Below are positions 1 through 6,831 of a DNA stretch of 12,441 nucleotides, piece after piece (the stretch's first letter is position 1; every line of letters starts with the position of its first letter). The position numbers and the translations under genes were made by a program. A model generated the notes under the pieces. It did not search any database. It saw only the letters and a list, made by a program, of their open reading frames with translations, and was not told the DNA's origin. This stretch comes from DASZZX01 sp036260415 (GTDB lineage Bacteria > Actinomycetota > Nitriliruptoria > Nitriliruptorales > JAHWKO01): positions 1-12,441 of the forward strand of contig DASZZX010000023.1 of the NCBI GenBank assembly GCA_036260415.1, given 5' to 3'.

Positions 1-44
1 CGGTAGGGTCGGCCTCCCTGCTCGATGCCCGCGGTGCTGGGCGG

Positions 45-374
45 TCAGGCAGCGACACGGGGGAACGTGGGGGCGACCTCGACCGGCGGCTCACCGGCAC
101 GGTGTGCGATCGCGTTGACGATCGACCGGCTGAACTCGCCGAACGCTACGAGCACGAGACCGGTCGCCACGGGGTGCATCCACGCGGCGCGCAGGTCCTG
201 GTCGAACGCGGCGAAGACGGAGTAGTCGAGCAGCCACGCCAGGCCGATCGCGACGAGAACGGTGATGGTCCGCGTCATCGCGGCCGGGACCTGGATGGGC
301 ACCAGCTCATCGAAGGTGCGCTGCACGACCGCCAGCGACAGCGCCAGGGCGATCAGGACGACGAAGGCGTACAT
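45..374 (-). CDS. Small membrane protein of unknown function
   Basis: A 109-residue protein that I do not recognise. It has three hydrophobic segments that look membrane-spanning, roughly residues 2-17, 37-56 and 67-88. A short polar loop with acidic residues (about 57-62) separates the second and third, and the C-terminal tail (about 92-109) is polar and Pro/Ala-rich. The ATG at 372-374 is preceded by AGAGGA (384-389) with a 9-base spacer, which supports this start. The gene is divergent from the ECF sigma gene, with about 110 bases between the two starts, and an ECF-like promoter candidate in that gap faces it. I infer it could be a target of that sigma factor. The small size and three helices also resemble holin-like or general stress membrane proteins, but no motif decides. 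The reading frame and ribosome binding site make a real gene likely; its function is unknown. Confidence 0.7.
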   Translation of the reverse strand: MYAFVVLIALALSLAVVQRTFDELVPIQVPAAMTRTITVLVAIGLAWLLDYSVFAAFDQDLRAAWMHPVATGLVLVAFGEFSRSIVNAIAHRAGEPPVEVAPTFPRVAA

Positions 375-428
375 GGGGTCGGTTCCTCTCTCGGGGACGG
401 ACGGGGCTCGTGCCCGCCTCGAACAGTT

Positions 429-455
429 GGACTCGCCGGTCCCCGGTTGGTTACA
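429..455 (-). promoter_or_regulatory. Candidate ECF-type promoter for the small membrane protein gene
   Basis: On the minus strand TGTAACC lies at 455-449 and GTCC at 432-429, with 17 bases between AAC and GTC. AAC near -35 and GTC near -10 at this spacing is the usual shape of ECF sigma promoters. It would start transcription about 50 bases upstream of the ATG at 374. The link to the adjacent sigma factor is inference, and the -10 lacks the full CGTC. Confidence 0.3.
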
Positions 456-484
456 GGCCCCCGCGTCGGGTGCACCACAATGGT

Positions 485-1063
485 GTGGTGGAGGTCGACA
501 CTGCTCTGGTGCGCGCCGTCCAGCGCGGAGCTCCCGGTGCCATGGACGCGCTGGTGCGCAGCACCTACGCCGACGTCCACCGGCTGTGCCTTCGCCTCCT
601 GGGCGACCCGGCGGATGCGGCCGACGCCACGCAAGAGGTGTTCGTGCGCGTCACCCGGTCGGTCATGGGGTTCCGCGGCGAGGCTGCCTTCGGGACCTGG
701 CTGCATCGCGTGACGGTCAACGTGTGCGCCACGGCGTTGCGCAAGCGCGGCGACCATCGCGCCCGGGTCCAGCTCGCCGGCTGGAGGGCCTTCGCGGTCC
801 CGGATGACCACCGCGACGACGCGACCGGCGCGACCGTGGCGGAGGACGATCCGGCGGGGCGCGTGGTCGAACTCGACCAGGCGAGCCGAGTGGCGAGGGC
901 GATCCAGGAGCTCCCCGAGCAGGATCGTGCCATCGTGATCCTGAGGGATATCGAGGGTCTGTCGACCAAGCAGGCGGCGAAGCTGATCGGGATCAGCGAA
1001 GGGGCCGCGAAGGTGCGCCTGCACCGAGCACACACCAAACTGCGACAGGCGATCGACCGATGA
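485..1063 (+). CDS. ECF-family RNA polymerase sigma factor
   Basis: A sigma-70 family protein of about 192 residues with only regions 2 and 4, the extracytoplasmic-function layout. Region 2 covers about residues 8-80 and includes GDPADAADATQEVFVRV, the core-binding and -10-recognition helix pattern. Region 4 covers about 138-192, with LPEQDRAIVILRDIEGLS followed by a helix-turn-helix containing GISEGAAKVRLHRA. The frame is open further upstream, but family alignment puts the start just before LVRAVQRG, so a GTG at 485 or 488 is most likely; no strong Shine-Dalgarno sequence is visible at either. Its stop overlaps the ATG of the anti-sigma gene (ATGA), so the two are translationally coupled. 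The protein is expected to direct RNA polymerase to stress or envelope promoters and to be held inactive by the downstream anti-sigma factor. The sequence does not show the exact ECF group. Confidence 0.93.
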   Translation: MVEVDTALVRAVQRGAPGAMDALVRSTYADVHRLCLRLLGDPADAADATQEVFVRVTRSVMGFRGEAAFGTWLHRVTVNVCATALRKRGDHRARVQLAGWRAFAVPDDHRDDATGATVAEDDPAGRVVELDQASRVARAIQELPEQDRAIVILRDIEGLSTKQAAKLIGISEGAAKVRLHRAHTKLRQAIDR

Positions 1064-1473
1064 GCGGACAGCGATCACGAAGGTGCGAGCGGGTGCGAGA
1101 CGGGCTGCCGCACCTGGTGGACGGCACGCTCCCGGGCTGGCGCCGCCGCCTGCTGCAGCGACACCTCGCCCGGTGCGCGGCCTGCACGGACGAGCTGAGG
1201 AGGCAACGGACGGTCGCCGAAGGCCTGCGCGAACTCGGTGAGGGCCCGCCGATCCCCCAACCCGACCCCCCTGACGAAGTCCTCGACGTCATCCTCGATC
1301 GGGTGCGCGACCCCGGTCTCCGTGAGCGCGTCGCCGCGCCCGCACGTGGAGCTGTGAGCGGGGCGCGCCCGGAACTGTCGGTCTCGGCGCTGCTGCTGTC
1401 GCTGCTCGTGACCTATCTCGTCTGGCGTGCCGCCCGCCGTCTCGTCGACCGGTTCGACGGGTCTGGTTGGTGA
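1060..1473 (+). CDS. Membrane-anchored zinc-finger anti-sigma factor
   Basis: A 137-residue protein directly after the ECF sigma gene, with a 4-base ATGA overlap. The N-terminal half has the anti-sigma zinc-finger signature H35-x3-C39-x2-C42, with C9 as a possible fourth ligand. A proline-rich linker follows (about 62-72). One hydrophobic segment near the C-terminus (about 106-124) precedes a short basic tail, consistent with a single-pass inner-membrane protein whose N-terminal domain is in the cytoplasm. In this family the N-terminal domain wraps the sigma factor, and a signal releases it by proteolysis or a redox change at the zinc site. There is almost no extracytoplasmic domain: only about a dozen residues follow the membrane segment, so any sensing must occur in the membrane, through a partner, or at the zinc site. 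The gene ends 21 bases from the convergent hisF stop. Confidence 0.88.
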   Translation: MSGQRSRRCERVRDGLPHLVDGTLPGWRRRLLQRHLARCAACTDELRRQRTVAEGLRELGEGPPIPQPDPPDEVLDVILDRVRDPGLRERVAAPARGAVSGARPELSVSALLLSLLVTYLVWRAARRLVDRFDGSGW

Positions 1474-1494
1474 CGCCCCCGGACGGGCAGCTTC

Positions 1495-2289
1495 TCAGTG
1501 CTCGTGCGTCGCGGTCCGCCGCACCGGCAGGCCGGCGGCGGCCATCTCCTCTTTGACGTCGACGATGCGCAGCTCCCCGAAGTGGAAGATCGACGCGGCT
1601 AGGACCGCCGCCGCTCCCCCAACGGTCACCGCCTCCACCATGTGGTGCGGGGTGCCCGCGCCGCCGCTGGCGATGACCGGCAGGTTAACCGCTGCCACGA
1701 CCGCGTCCAGGAGGTCGAGGTCGAAGCCCTGCTTGGTGCCGTCCCGATCCATGGACGTCAGCAGGATCTCGCCCGCCCCCCTGCGCTCGCACTCGGCGGC
1801 CCAGCGGACCGCGTCGACACCGGTCGGGGTGCGTCCACCGTGGACGTACACCTGCCACCCGGCGCCGGGGTCGTGCACCTCCAGGCGGCGTGCGTCGATC
1901 GCGGCGACCACACACTGGGACCCGAAGGCGTCGGCGGCGTCCGAGAGGACGTCCGGACGCTGCACCGCAGCGGTGTTGAGGGCGATCTTGTCCGCGCCGG
2001 CTCGTAGCAGTCGCCGGACGTCGGCCACGGTGCGGACCCCTCCTCCGACGGTGAGCGGGATGAACACCTGCTCTGCGGTGCGCGCGACGACGTCGATGAT
2101 CGTCTCGCGCTCGTCGGCCGACGCGGTGATGTCCAGGAAGACGAGCTCGTCGGCGCCCTCGGCGTCGTAGGTGCGGGCGAGCTCGACCGGATCGCCCGCG
2201 TCGCGTAGCTGCACGAACCGCACGCCCTTCACCACGCGTCCCGCGTCGACGTCGAGGCACGGGATGACACGCACGGCGAGGTCCGCCAT
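1495..2289 (-). CDS. hisF: Imidazole glycerol phosphate synthase, cyclase subunit HisF
   Basis: A 264-residue (beta/alpha)8-barrel. With HisH it forms the cytoplasmic IGP synthase, which converts PRFAR and ammonia to IGP and AICAR. Catalytic aspartates are visible as D13 in RVIPCLDVDAGRVVKG and D132 in VVAAIDARR. The phosphate-binding segments LTVGGGVRT (about 79-87) and VIASGGAGT (about 205-213) are intact, as is LLTSMDRDGTKQG. The length is normal for the family. The ATG at 2289 is chosen because MADLAVRVIPCLDV matches the family N-terminus and no in-frame start codon lies close upstream. Unusually, there is no Shine-Dalgarno sequence near it and the ATG lies within a perfect 14-base palindrome (2282-2295). 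It is the last his gene here; hisI, which often follows hisF in actinobacteria, is absent. Confidence 0.97.
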   Translation of the reverse strand: MADLAVRVIPCLDVDAGRVVKGVRFVQLRDAGDPVELARTYDAEGADELVFLDITASADERETIIDVVARTAEQVFIPLTVGGGVRTVADVRRLLRAGADKIALNTAAVQRPDVLSDAADAFGSQCVVAAIDARRLEVHDPGAGWQVYVHGGRTPTGVDAVRWAAECERRGAGEILLTSMDRDGTKQGFDLDLLDAVVAAVNLPVIASGGAGTPHHMVEAVTVGGAAAVLAASIFHFGELRIVDVKEEMAAAGLPVRRTATHEH

Positions 2290-2321
2290 GGCGGAGGTGG
2301 TCGCCGGAGGGGTGGCCTCCG
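2282..2321 (-). promoter_or_regulatory. Hairpin-prone hisF translation initiation region
   Basis: Two inverted repeats lie in the transcript just before and over the hisF start. CGGAGG (2321-2316) and CCTCCG (2310-2305) form a 6-base-pair stem with a 5-base loop. TCCGCCATGGCGGA (2295-2282) is self-complementary, giving a 5-base-pair stem with the start codon in a CAUG loop. The only GGAGG in the hisA-hisF gap is buried in the first stem and is about 26 bases from the ATG, too far for normal use. No T tract follows, so a terminator is unlikely. An effect on translation is inference; GC-rich DNA gives such stems by chance. Confidence 0.3.
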
Positions 2322-2351
2322 TGTGCCGACCGCTGGCGTTGCCCGATGCGC

Positions 2352-3083
2352 TCACGCCGGGCTCCGGGAGGCCGCGAGCGCGTCCTCGAGCCGGAAGCGA
2401 CCCGCGTACAGCGCCTTGCCGACGATGGCTGCGTCGACCCGGGGATGGCATGCGGCGAGGGCGCGCACGTCGACGAGGCTCGCCACCCCGCCGGACGCGG
2501 TGACCCGCGCGGCGGTCGCGTCCGCGACCGCGACCAACATCGCGAGGTTGGGACCGTGCAGCATCCCGTCCCGGGCGACGTCGGTGTAGACGAAGCGGCT
2601 GACACCCATCACGGTGAACCGCTCGAGCGCCTCGAACAAGTCGCCGGCTTCCTCGGTCCAGCCCCGGGCCTGCAGTGTCCGTCCCCGGGCGTCCAGCCCG
2701 ACCGCCACCGCGTCGGCGAACCGTTGCACGCACTCGGCCACGAACGAGGGCTGATGCAGCGCCATCGTGCCGACCACCACGCGCCTGGCACCGTAGTGCA
2801 GCGAGCTGGCCACGTCGTCGAGGGTGCGGATGCCACCCGATGCCTGGACGGGCAGTCCGGTGGCGTCCACGATTTCGGCGATGAGGTGGCGGTTGCGGGG
2901 GTGGCCGGTGAAGGCCGCGTCGAGATCCACGACGTGCAGCCACTCGGCGCCGGCGTCGGCCCACCGCAGGGCCGCCGCGACCGGGTCGGTGTCGTAGACC
3001 GTCTCGTGGGCGGCCCGACCCTGCCGCAGCCGGACGGCCCGGCCGTCTCTGATGTCCACGGCCGGGTACAGGGTCAAGCTCAT
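2352..3083 (-). CDS. hisA: ProFAR isomerase HisA (possibly the bifunctional PriA form)
   Basis: A 243-residue (beta/alpha)8-barrel that isomerises ProFAR to PRFAR, the substrate of HisF/HisH. D10 in YPAVDIRDGRAVRL is the expected catalytic acid. D131 (VGLDARG) and D168 (YTDVARDG) match the conserved acidic positions on the C-terminal ends of the barrel strands. The phosphate-binding motifs ASGGIRT (81-87) and ASGGVAS (196-202) are present. The loop after D131 reads ARGW (139-142). An Arg before Gly-Trp is what I recall from actinobacterial PriA, which also does the TrpF reaction, while classical HisA has another residue there. The closest remembered match overall is mycobacterial PriA, including SGG, GPNL and AIVGKALYA motifs. 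Start: ATG at 3083, 28 bases after hisH, no clear Shine-Dalgarno sequence. HisA identity is firm; dual function is inference. Confidence 0.95.
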   Translation of the reverse strand: MSLTLYPAVDIRDGRAVRLRQGRAAHETVYDTDPVAAALRWADAGAEWLHVVDLDAAFTGHPRNRHLIAEIVDATGLPVQASGGIRTLDDVASSLHYGARRVVVGTMALHQPSFVAECVQRFADAVAVGLDARGRTLQARGWTEEAGDLFEALERFTVMGVSRFVYTDVARDGMLHGPNLAMLVAVADATAARVTASGGVASLVDVRALAACHPRVDAAIVGKALYAGRFRLEDALAASRSPA

Positions 3084-3111
3084 CGGGCCGCGCACGTCCG
3101 GACGCCAACGG

Positions 3112-3747
3112 TCACGCGGCGGCCGCCCTCGCGAGCTGCGCCACCCAGTTGGCCAGCAGCCGCGCGCCCACGTCGGCCGACTTCTCCGGGTGGAACTGGG
3201 TGCCGACGACCCGGCCGGCGCGCACCACACAGGGGAAGGGCTGCGGGTAGGCACAGGTCGCGACCACGTGGTCGGGTTCGGCGGGTGCCGCGTAGTACGA
3301 GTGGACGAAGTACGCCCGCTCGCCCTCGACCCCGGCGAGCAGCGGGTCGTCGCGGTGAGCGTCGGTGGGGCGGACCACGTCCCATCCCATGTGCGGGACC
3401 CGGACGTCGGCCGGCAAGCGCACCACCCGCCCGGGCAGGACGCCGAGCCCCGGGCGGTCGCCCTCCTCGCTGTGCTCGTACAGCAGCTGCATGCCGACGC
3501 AGATACCGAGCAGGTCACGTCCGTCCTCGACCCAGCGTTCGACCAGCGCGGCCAGCCCGGCGGTGCGGAGGTTGTCCAGGCACGCCCCGAAGTGGCCCAC
3601 GCCCGGGACCACCAGCGCGTCGGCCCCGCCAGCGACCTCGGCGTCGCTGGTCACCACGACCTGGGCACCGGCCCGCTGCAGACCACGCTGCGCGGAGCGC
3701 AGGTTGCCCGCCTCGTAGTCGAGCACGGCGACCAGCGGCCCGTTCAC
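3112..3747 (-). CDS. hisH: Imidazole glycerol phosphate synthase, glutaminase subunit HisH
   Basis: A 211-residue class I glutamine amidotransferase that hydrolyses glutamine and passes ammonia through the HisF barrel. The triad is C83 in GICVGMQLL, H186 and E188 in TQFHPEKS. The oxyanion-strand motif PGVG is at 48-51, and PHMGW (118-122) is typical of HisH. The nucleophile elbow has Val where Leu is usual (GICVGMQ), a mild substitution. The length is normal. Translation starts at GTG 3747-3745, supported by GGGAG about six bases upstream and by the family N-terminus (VAVLDYEAGNLRS). It lies 16 bases downstream of hisB and upstream of hisA, the usual actinobacterial order, with its partner hisF two genes further on. 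Confidence 0.97.
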   Translation of the reverse strand: MNGPLVAVLDYEAGNLRSAQRGLQRAGAQVVVTSDAEVAGGADALVVPGVGHFGACLDNLRTAGLAALVERWVEDGRDLLGICVGMQLLYEHSEEGDRPGLGVLPGRVVRLPADVRVPHMGWDVVRPTDAHRDDPLLAGVEGERAYFVHSYYAAPAEPDHVVATCAYPQPFPCVVRAGRVVGTQFHPEKSADVGARLLANWVAQLARAAAA

Positions 3748-3763
3748 GCTGCGCTCCCGTGGC

Positions 3764-4357
3764 TCAGGCGAGCACCCCCTTGGTGGACGGGACGCCCCCG
3801 CCGACAGCGGCGACCGCGCGGCGCAGCGCCACCGCGACCGCCTTGAAGACGGCCTCGTGGGCGTGGTGGCTGTTGCGCGTGCGGATGACCTCCACGTGGA
3901 GCGTGATCCGTGCGTTGGCCACCAGGGCCTCCAGGAAGTGCGGCGTCAACGACGTCTCGTAGGTCCCGATCAGCTCGACCGGGGCGTCCATCTCACACAC
4001 CAGGTACGGGCGTCCCGACAGGTCGACGGCTGCGCGGGCCAGCGTCTCGTCGATGGGCACGGTGGCATCCCCGAAGCGGGCCACCCCGGCGCGGTCCCCC
4101 CACGCCTCGGCGAGGGCCTGACCCAGCGCGATGCCGACGTCCTCGACGGTGTGGTGCGCGTCGACGGCGATGTCGCCCTCGGCACGCACCGTCAGGTCGA
4201 GTCGCCCGTGCCGCCCCAGCTGCTCGAGCATGTGGTCGAAGAAGGGCACGCCGCTCGCCACGTCGGTGTGTCCCTCCCCGTCGAGATCGACCTCGACCGT
4301 GACGGTGGTCTCTCTGGTGGCCCGCTCGATGGTGGCGCGGCGCGGCGCGTCGGTCAT
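3764..4357 (-). CDS. hisB: Imidazoleglycerol-phosphate dehydratase HisB
   Basis: A 197-residue monofunctional dehydratase that turns IGP into imidazole acetol phosphate. There is no fused histidinol-phosphatase domain, unlike the enterobacterial HisB. Manganese-binding motifs are intact: H42 in PFFDHMLEQL, H68, H69 and E72 in DAHHTVEDVGI, and H164, H165, H167 and E168 in RNSHHAHEA. The C-terminal STKGVLA holds the conserved Ser-Thr-Lys. The frame extends much further upstream, but MTDAPRRATIERAT is a typical N-terminus and GAGGA lies just before the ATG at 4357, so that start was chosen. A 67-base gap separates it from hisC, the longest gap inside this operon; I see no convincing promoter or terminator there. 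The enzyme works as a cytoplasmic 24-mer in this family. Confidence 0.97.
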   Translation of the reverse strand: MTDAPRRATIERATRETTVTVEVDLDGEGHTDVASGVPFFDHMLEQLGRHGRLDLTVRAEGDIAVDAHHTVEDVGIALGQALAEAWGDRAGVARFGDATVPIDETLARAAVDLSGRPYLVCEMDAPVELIGTYETSLTPHFLEALVANARITLHVEVIRTRNSHHAHEAVFKAVAVALRRAVAAVGGGVPSTKGVLA

Positions 4358-4424
4358 GCAGTCCTCGGGACGGGAGCGTGACAAGGTAGCGGTTCCGCCC
4401 GTGTTCGTGCCGGGCCGCCGCCGC

Positions 4425-5504
4425 TCAGCCGCGCGCTTCGGGCGCCGCCAGGACCGCGCGGAGAGCGTCGAGGAACGCGTCGTTCTCGCGCACCGTCCCG
4501 ATCGTGACCCGCAGACACCCTTCCAACCGTGGGTGGGTGGAGAAGTCGCGGACCAGCACGCCCCGTTCGAGCAGCCGGTGGAACAGCTCGGGCAGCGCCG
4601 TGCGGAACAGCACGAAGTTGGCGGACGACGGGAAGGGCTCCACGCCGGCCAGCGCTTGGAGGGCCTGCACCACTCGGGTGCGCTCCGCGACCACACGCGG
4701 GATGTGGGTCAGCATGGCGGGTCCCAGCTCCAGCGCGGCGAGCGCCGCCACCTGCTTCAGCGTGTCGAGGTGGTACGGGAGACGCACCCGCTGCAGGTCC
4801 TCGACCACCCAGTCGTGTGCGAGCAGGCAGCCCAACCGCAGCCCGGCCAGCCGGTAGGCCTTGGAGAACGTCCTGGTCACGACCAGCCGGGGGAGCACGT
4901 CGAGCAGGGAACGGGCGGAGGTCGCCCCGAACTCGACGTAGGCCTCGTCGACGACGACCAGCGCCCGGCCGGCGTCGTGCAGGGCCCGCACCGCATCGAG
5001 GGGCACCGGCACGCCGGTGGGGTTGTTGGGGTGTGCGACGGTGACGATCGCCGGATCGTGCGCCGTGACGGCCTCCTCGGCCAGTGCGGCGGTCAGTCGG
5101 AAGTCGTCCGGCAGGTCGAGCTCGACCACGTCCGTGGCCGCCACCCGTGCGATCAGCGGGTGGGCGGAGTAGCCGGGGCGGAGCAGCAGCATGCGCCGAC
5201 CCGGGCCGCCGTACGCGAGGAACAGCTGCAGGAGCACCTCGTTGGATCCGTTCGCCACCCAGACACGGTCGGGATCCAGACCATGGACCTGGCCGAGGCG
5301 CTCACGCAGCTCGGCCACCTGCCGGTCGGGGTAGCGGTGCAGGTCGAGCGCACGCAGCCGACGGCGGACGGCTGCTTCGAACTCGCGCGGTGGCGGTTCG
5401 GCGGTCTCGTTCGTGTTCAAGCGGATGGGCACATCCAGCTGCGGGGCCCCGTACGGTTCCACGTCCGACAGGTCGTCGCGGACGGGGACCCGCTCCACGC
5501 TCAC
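4425..5504 (-). CDS. hisC: Histidinol-phosphate aminotransferase HisC
   Basis: A 359-residue fold-type I PLP enzyme that transaminates imidazole acetol phosphate with glutamate to give histidinol phosphate. The PLP lysine is K215 in TFSKAYRLAGLRLG. HPNNPTG (about 158-164) and VDEAYVEF (about 185-192) bind the cofactor, and the substrate-carboxylate Arg lies in LRVTIGT (R332). The N-terminal LNTNETAEPP matches the LNxNE motif of HisC. Two GTG codons are adjacent at 5507 and 5504. I chose 5504 because it gives a four-base GTGA overlap with the hisD stop and a seven-base spacer from GGGG upstream. A start at 5507 adds one residue. The overlap shows cotranscription and probable translational coupling with hisD. 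Confidence 0.95.
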   Translation of the reverse strand: MSVERVPVRDDLSDVEPYGAPQLDVPIRLNTNETAEPPPREFEAAVRRRLRALDLHRYPDRQVAELRERLGQVHGLDPDRVWVANGSNEVLLQLFLAYGGPGRRMLLLRPGYSAHPLIARVAATDVVELDLPDDFRLTAALAEEAVTAHDPAIVTVAHPNNPTGVPVPLDAVRALHDAGRALVVVDEAYVEFGATSARSLLDVLPRLVVTRTFSKAYRLAGLRLGCLLAHDWVVEDLQRVRLPYHLDTLKQVAALAALELGPAMLTHIPRVVAERTRVVQALQALAGVEPFPSSANFVLFRTALPELFHRLLERGVLVRDFSTHPRLEGCLRVTIGTVRENDAFLDALRAVLAAPEARG

Positions 5505-6708
5505 CACCGGTCCCCGACCCGCACCTCCACCGCGCGTGCGTGGGCAGGCAGGTCCTCCGCGGCGGCCAGCCGCCGCACCGTCGCCGCCAGGTCACGCAGA
5601 GACGCCTCGTCGTACTGCACCCAGTTGACGCGGACGAGGAAGTCGGCGGTGGTGAGCCCTCCCCGGAAGCGGGCCGTGCGGGCGGTCGGCAGCGTGTGGT
5701 TGGGTCCGGCGGCGTAGTCACCCAGCGACACCGGTGAGCTGGTGCCGACGAACACGGCCCCCGCGAACCGGATTCGCTCCGCGACCGCGGCCGGGTCCGC
5801 CGTGTGCACCTCGAGGTGCTCGGGCGCGAACGTGTCCGCCACCTCGACCGCGTGGTCCAAGTCGTCGACGAGTGCGGCCGTGCCCTGACCTGCCAGCGCG
5901 GCCTCCACCCGGGCGCGGTGGTGGGTGGCGGCGACCTCCTCCTCGAGTGCCGCGGCGACGCGTTCCACCAGTTCCGCGTGAGGGGTGATCAGCAGGCAGG
6001 TGGCGAGCTCGTCGTGCTCAGCTTGCGCGACCAGGTCGACGGCCACGGACCTGGGATCGGCCGTGGCGTCCGCGATGATCGCCACCTCGGTGGGACCCTC
6101 GAAGCCGTCGCTGCCACAGCGACCCTCGGCGTGGACCAGCTGCTTGGCGGAGGCCACGTACCGGTTGCCCGGGCCGACGATCTTGTCGCACGGCGGGACG
6201 GTGGCCGTCCCGTAGGCCATGGCTGCGATCGCGTGGGCGGCGTGCACAGCACGATCTCGTCCACCCCCGCCCAGGTGGCGGGGACCACCGCCATGATCAC
6301 GGTCGACGGGTAGACCGCCCGCCCGCCGGGTACGTACGCGCCGACCCGGTGCAGCGGCCGGAAGCGCTGTCCCAGCAGGGCACCGTGACGCTCCTCGGTC
6401 CAGTCGCGTGGACGGGCGCGCTCGTGGAACCAGCGCACCTGGTCGGCGGCGCGTTCCACGGCCGCGCGCAGGTCCGTCGGCAGCCCGTCCAGCGCGCGGG
6501 CGCGGACCGCGGCGGGGACCTCCAGGCCGTCCAGCTCGACCCTGTCGAAGCGGGCTGTGAGCTCGCGCAGCGCCGCGTCGCCGCTCTCGCGGACCGCCTC
6601 GAGGATCGCCGCTACCTCCTCCCGGGCGGTGTGCAGATCGATGTGGGGTCGCAGCCCGTCCACGGCGGCGCGGCGGTCGCCCCGCAGGTCGACGACACGC
6701 AGCCGCAT
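5501..6708 (-). pseudogene. hisD: Histidinol dehydrogenase HisD, frame broken by an internal deletion
   Basis: Histidinol dehydrogenase makes L-histidine from histidinol with two NAD+ in the last step of the pathway. The first part (from ATG 6708, with GGGAG six bases upstream) gives 158 good HisD residues ending GVDEIVLCTPP, with the hallmark YVPGGRAVYPST. The rest continues in another frame from AHAIAAMAYGTATVP to the stop at 5501. It carries CDKIVGPGN, the zinc ligands Q and H in AQAEHDE, the catalytic FAPEHLE, the aspartate in SLGDYAAGPNHTLPTA, and the final ligand His in PAHARAVEVR. The two pieces total about 403 residues, whereas family members have about 430-440. The missing block is the segment between TPP and the VGGAQ/HAIAA motif, about 24-29 codons. 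The join lies near 6236-6243. As written, no full enzyme is made. The flanks are otherwise conserved, so an assembly error is a serious alternative. Confidence 0.9.
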
Positions 6709-6756
6709 GCTGGGCTCCCGATCGGCGAGGGACGAGTGGAGGGGTCTCGGGGCGGA

Positions 6757-6765
6757 CGAGCCTAG
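6757..6765 (-). promoter_or_regulatory. Candidate -10 element for the his operon
   Basis: The 123-base gap between the kinase stop and the hisD ATG holds CTAGGCTCG on the minus strand, including TAGGCT (6764-6759), a common actinobacterial -10 hexamer. Transcription would begin about 40-45 bases before hisD. No good -35 is seen 16-19 bases upstream. I see no leader peptide with His codons and no T-box in the short leader. The same 9-mer lies upstream of dnaE. Confidence 0.35.
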
Positions 6766-6831
6766 GTCACCCATGTCGCGGAGCGGTAGTGATCGCCACC
6801 CTCGCGCCGCACGTCCACGCCTCCACGGCGC

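Noticed and set aside
1..44. A purine-rich AGGGAGG on the minus strand near 11-17 as a ribosome binding site for a gene beyond the left edge
   Set aside because: No start codon lies within the window downstream of it, so it cannot be judged.
427..456. Housekeeping promoter TTGGAC with TTACAG for the sigma gene
   Set aside because: The spacing is 18 bases, but the -10 matches the consensus poorly and I could not support it.
1474..1494. Possible bidirectional terminator between the anti-sigma gene and hisF
   Set aside because: Only a 4-base-pair GCCC/GGGC stem can be drawn, with no T tract on either strand.
2346..3962. A 538-codon open frame on the plus strand across the his genes
   Set aside because: It is antisense to hisA, hisH and part of hisB, whose proteins carry full family motifs. 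Its own translation is Arg/Pro-rich with no recognisable domain, as expected for GC-rich shadow frames.
4358..4424. Possible internal promoter in the hisC-hisB gap
   Set aside because: TACCTT resembles a -10 and GGAAC with CGTC an ECF pair, but the first has no -35 and the second has 19 bases of spacing, too long.
4131..5717. A 528-codon open frame on the plus strand across hisB, hisC and hisD
   Set aside because: It is an antisense shadow of conserved genes and has no domain of its own.
6230..6300. Programmed ribosomal frameshift in hisD
   Set aside because: A frameshift alone would not explain the missing 24-29 codons, and no slippery heptamer is seen at the join.
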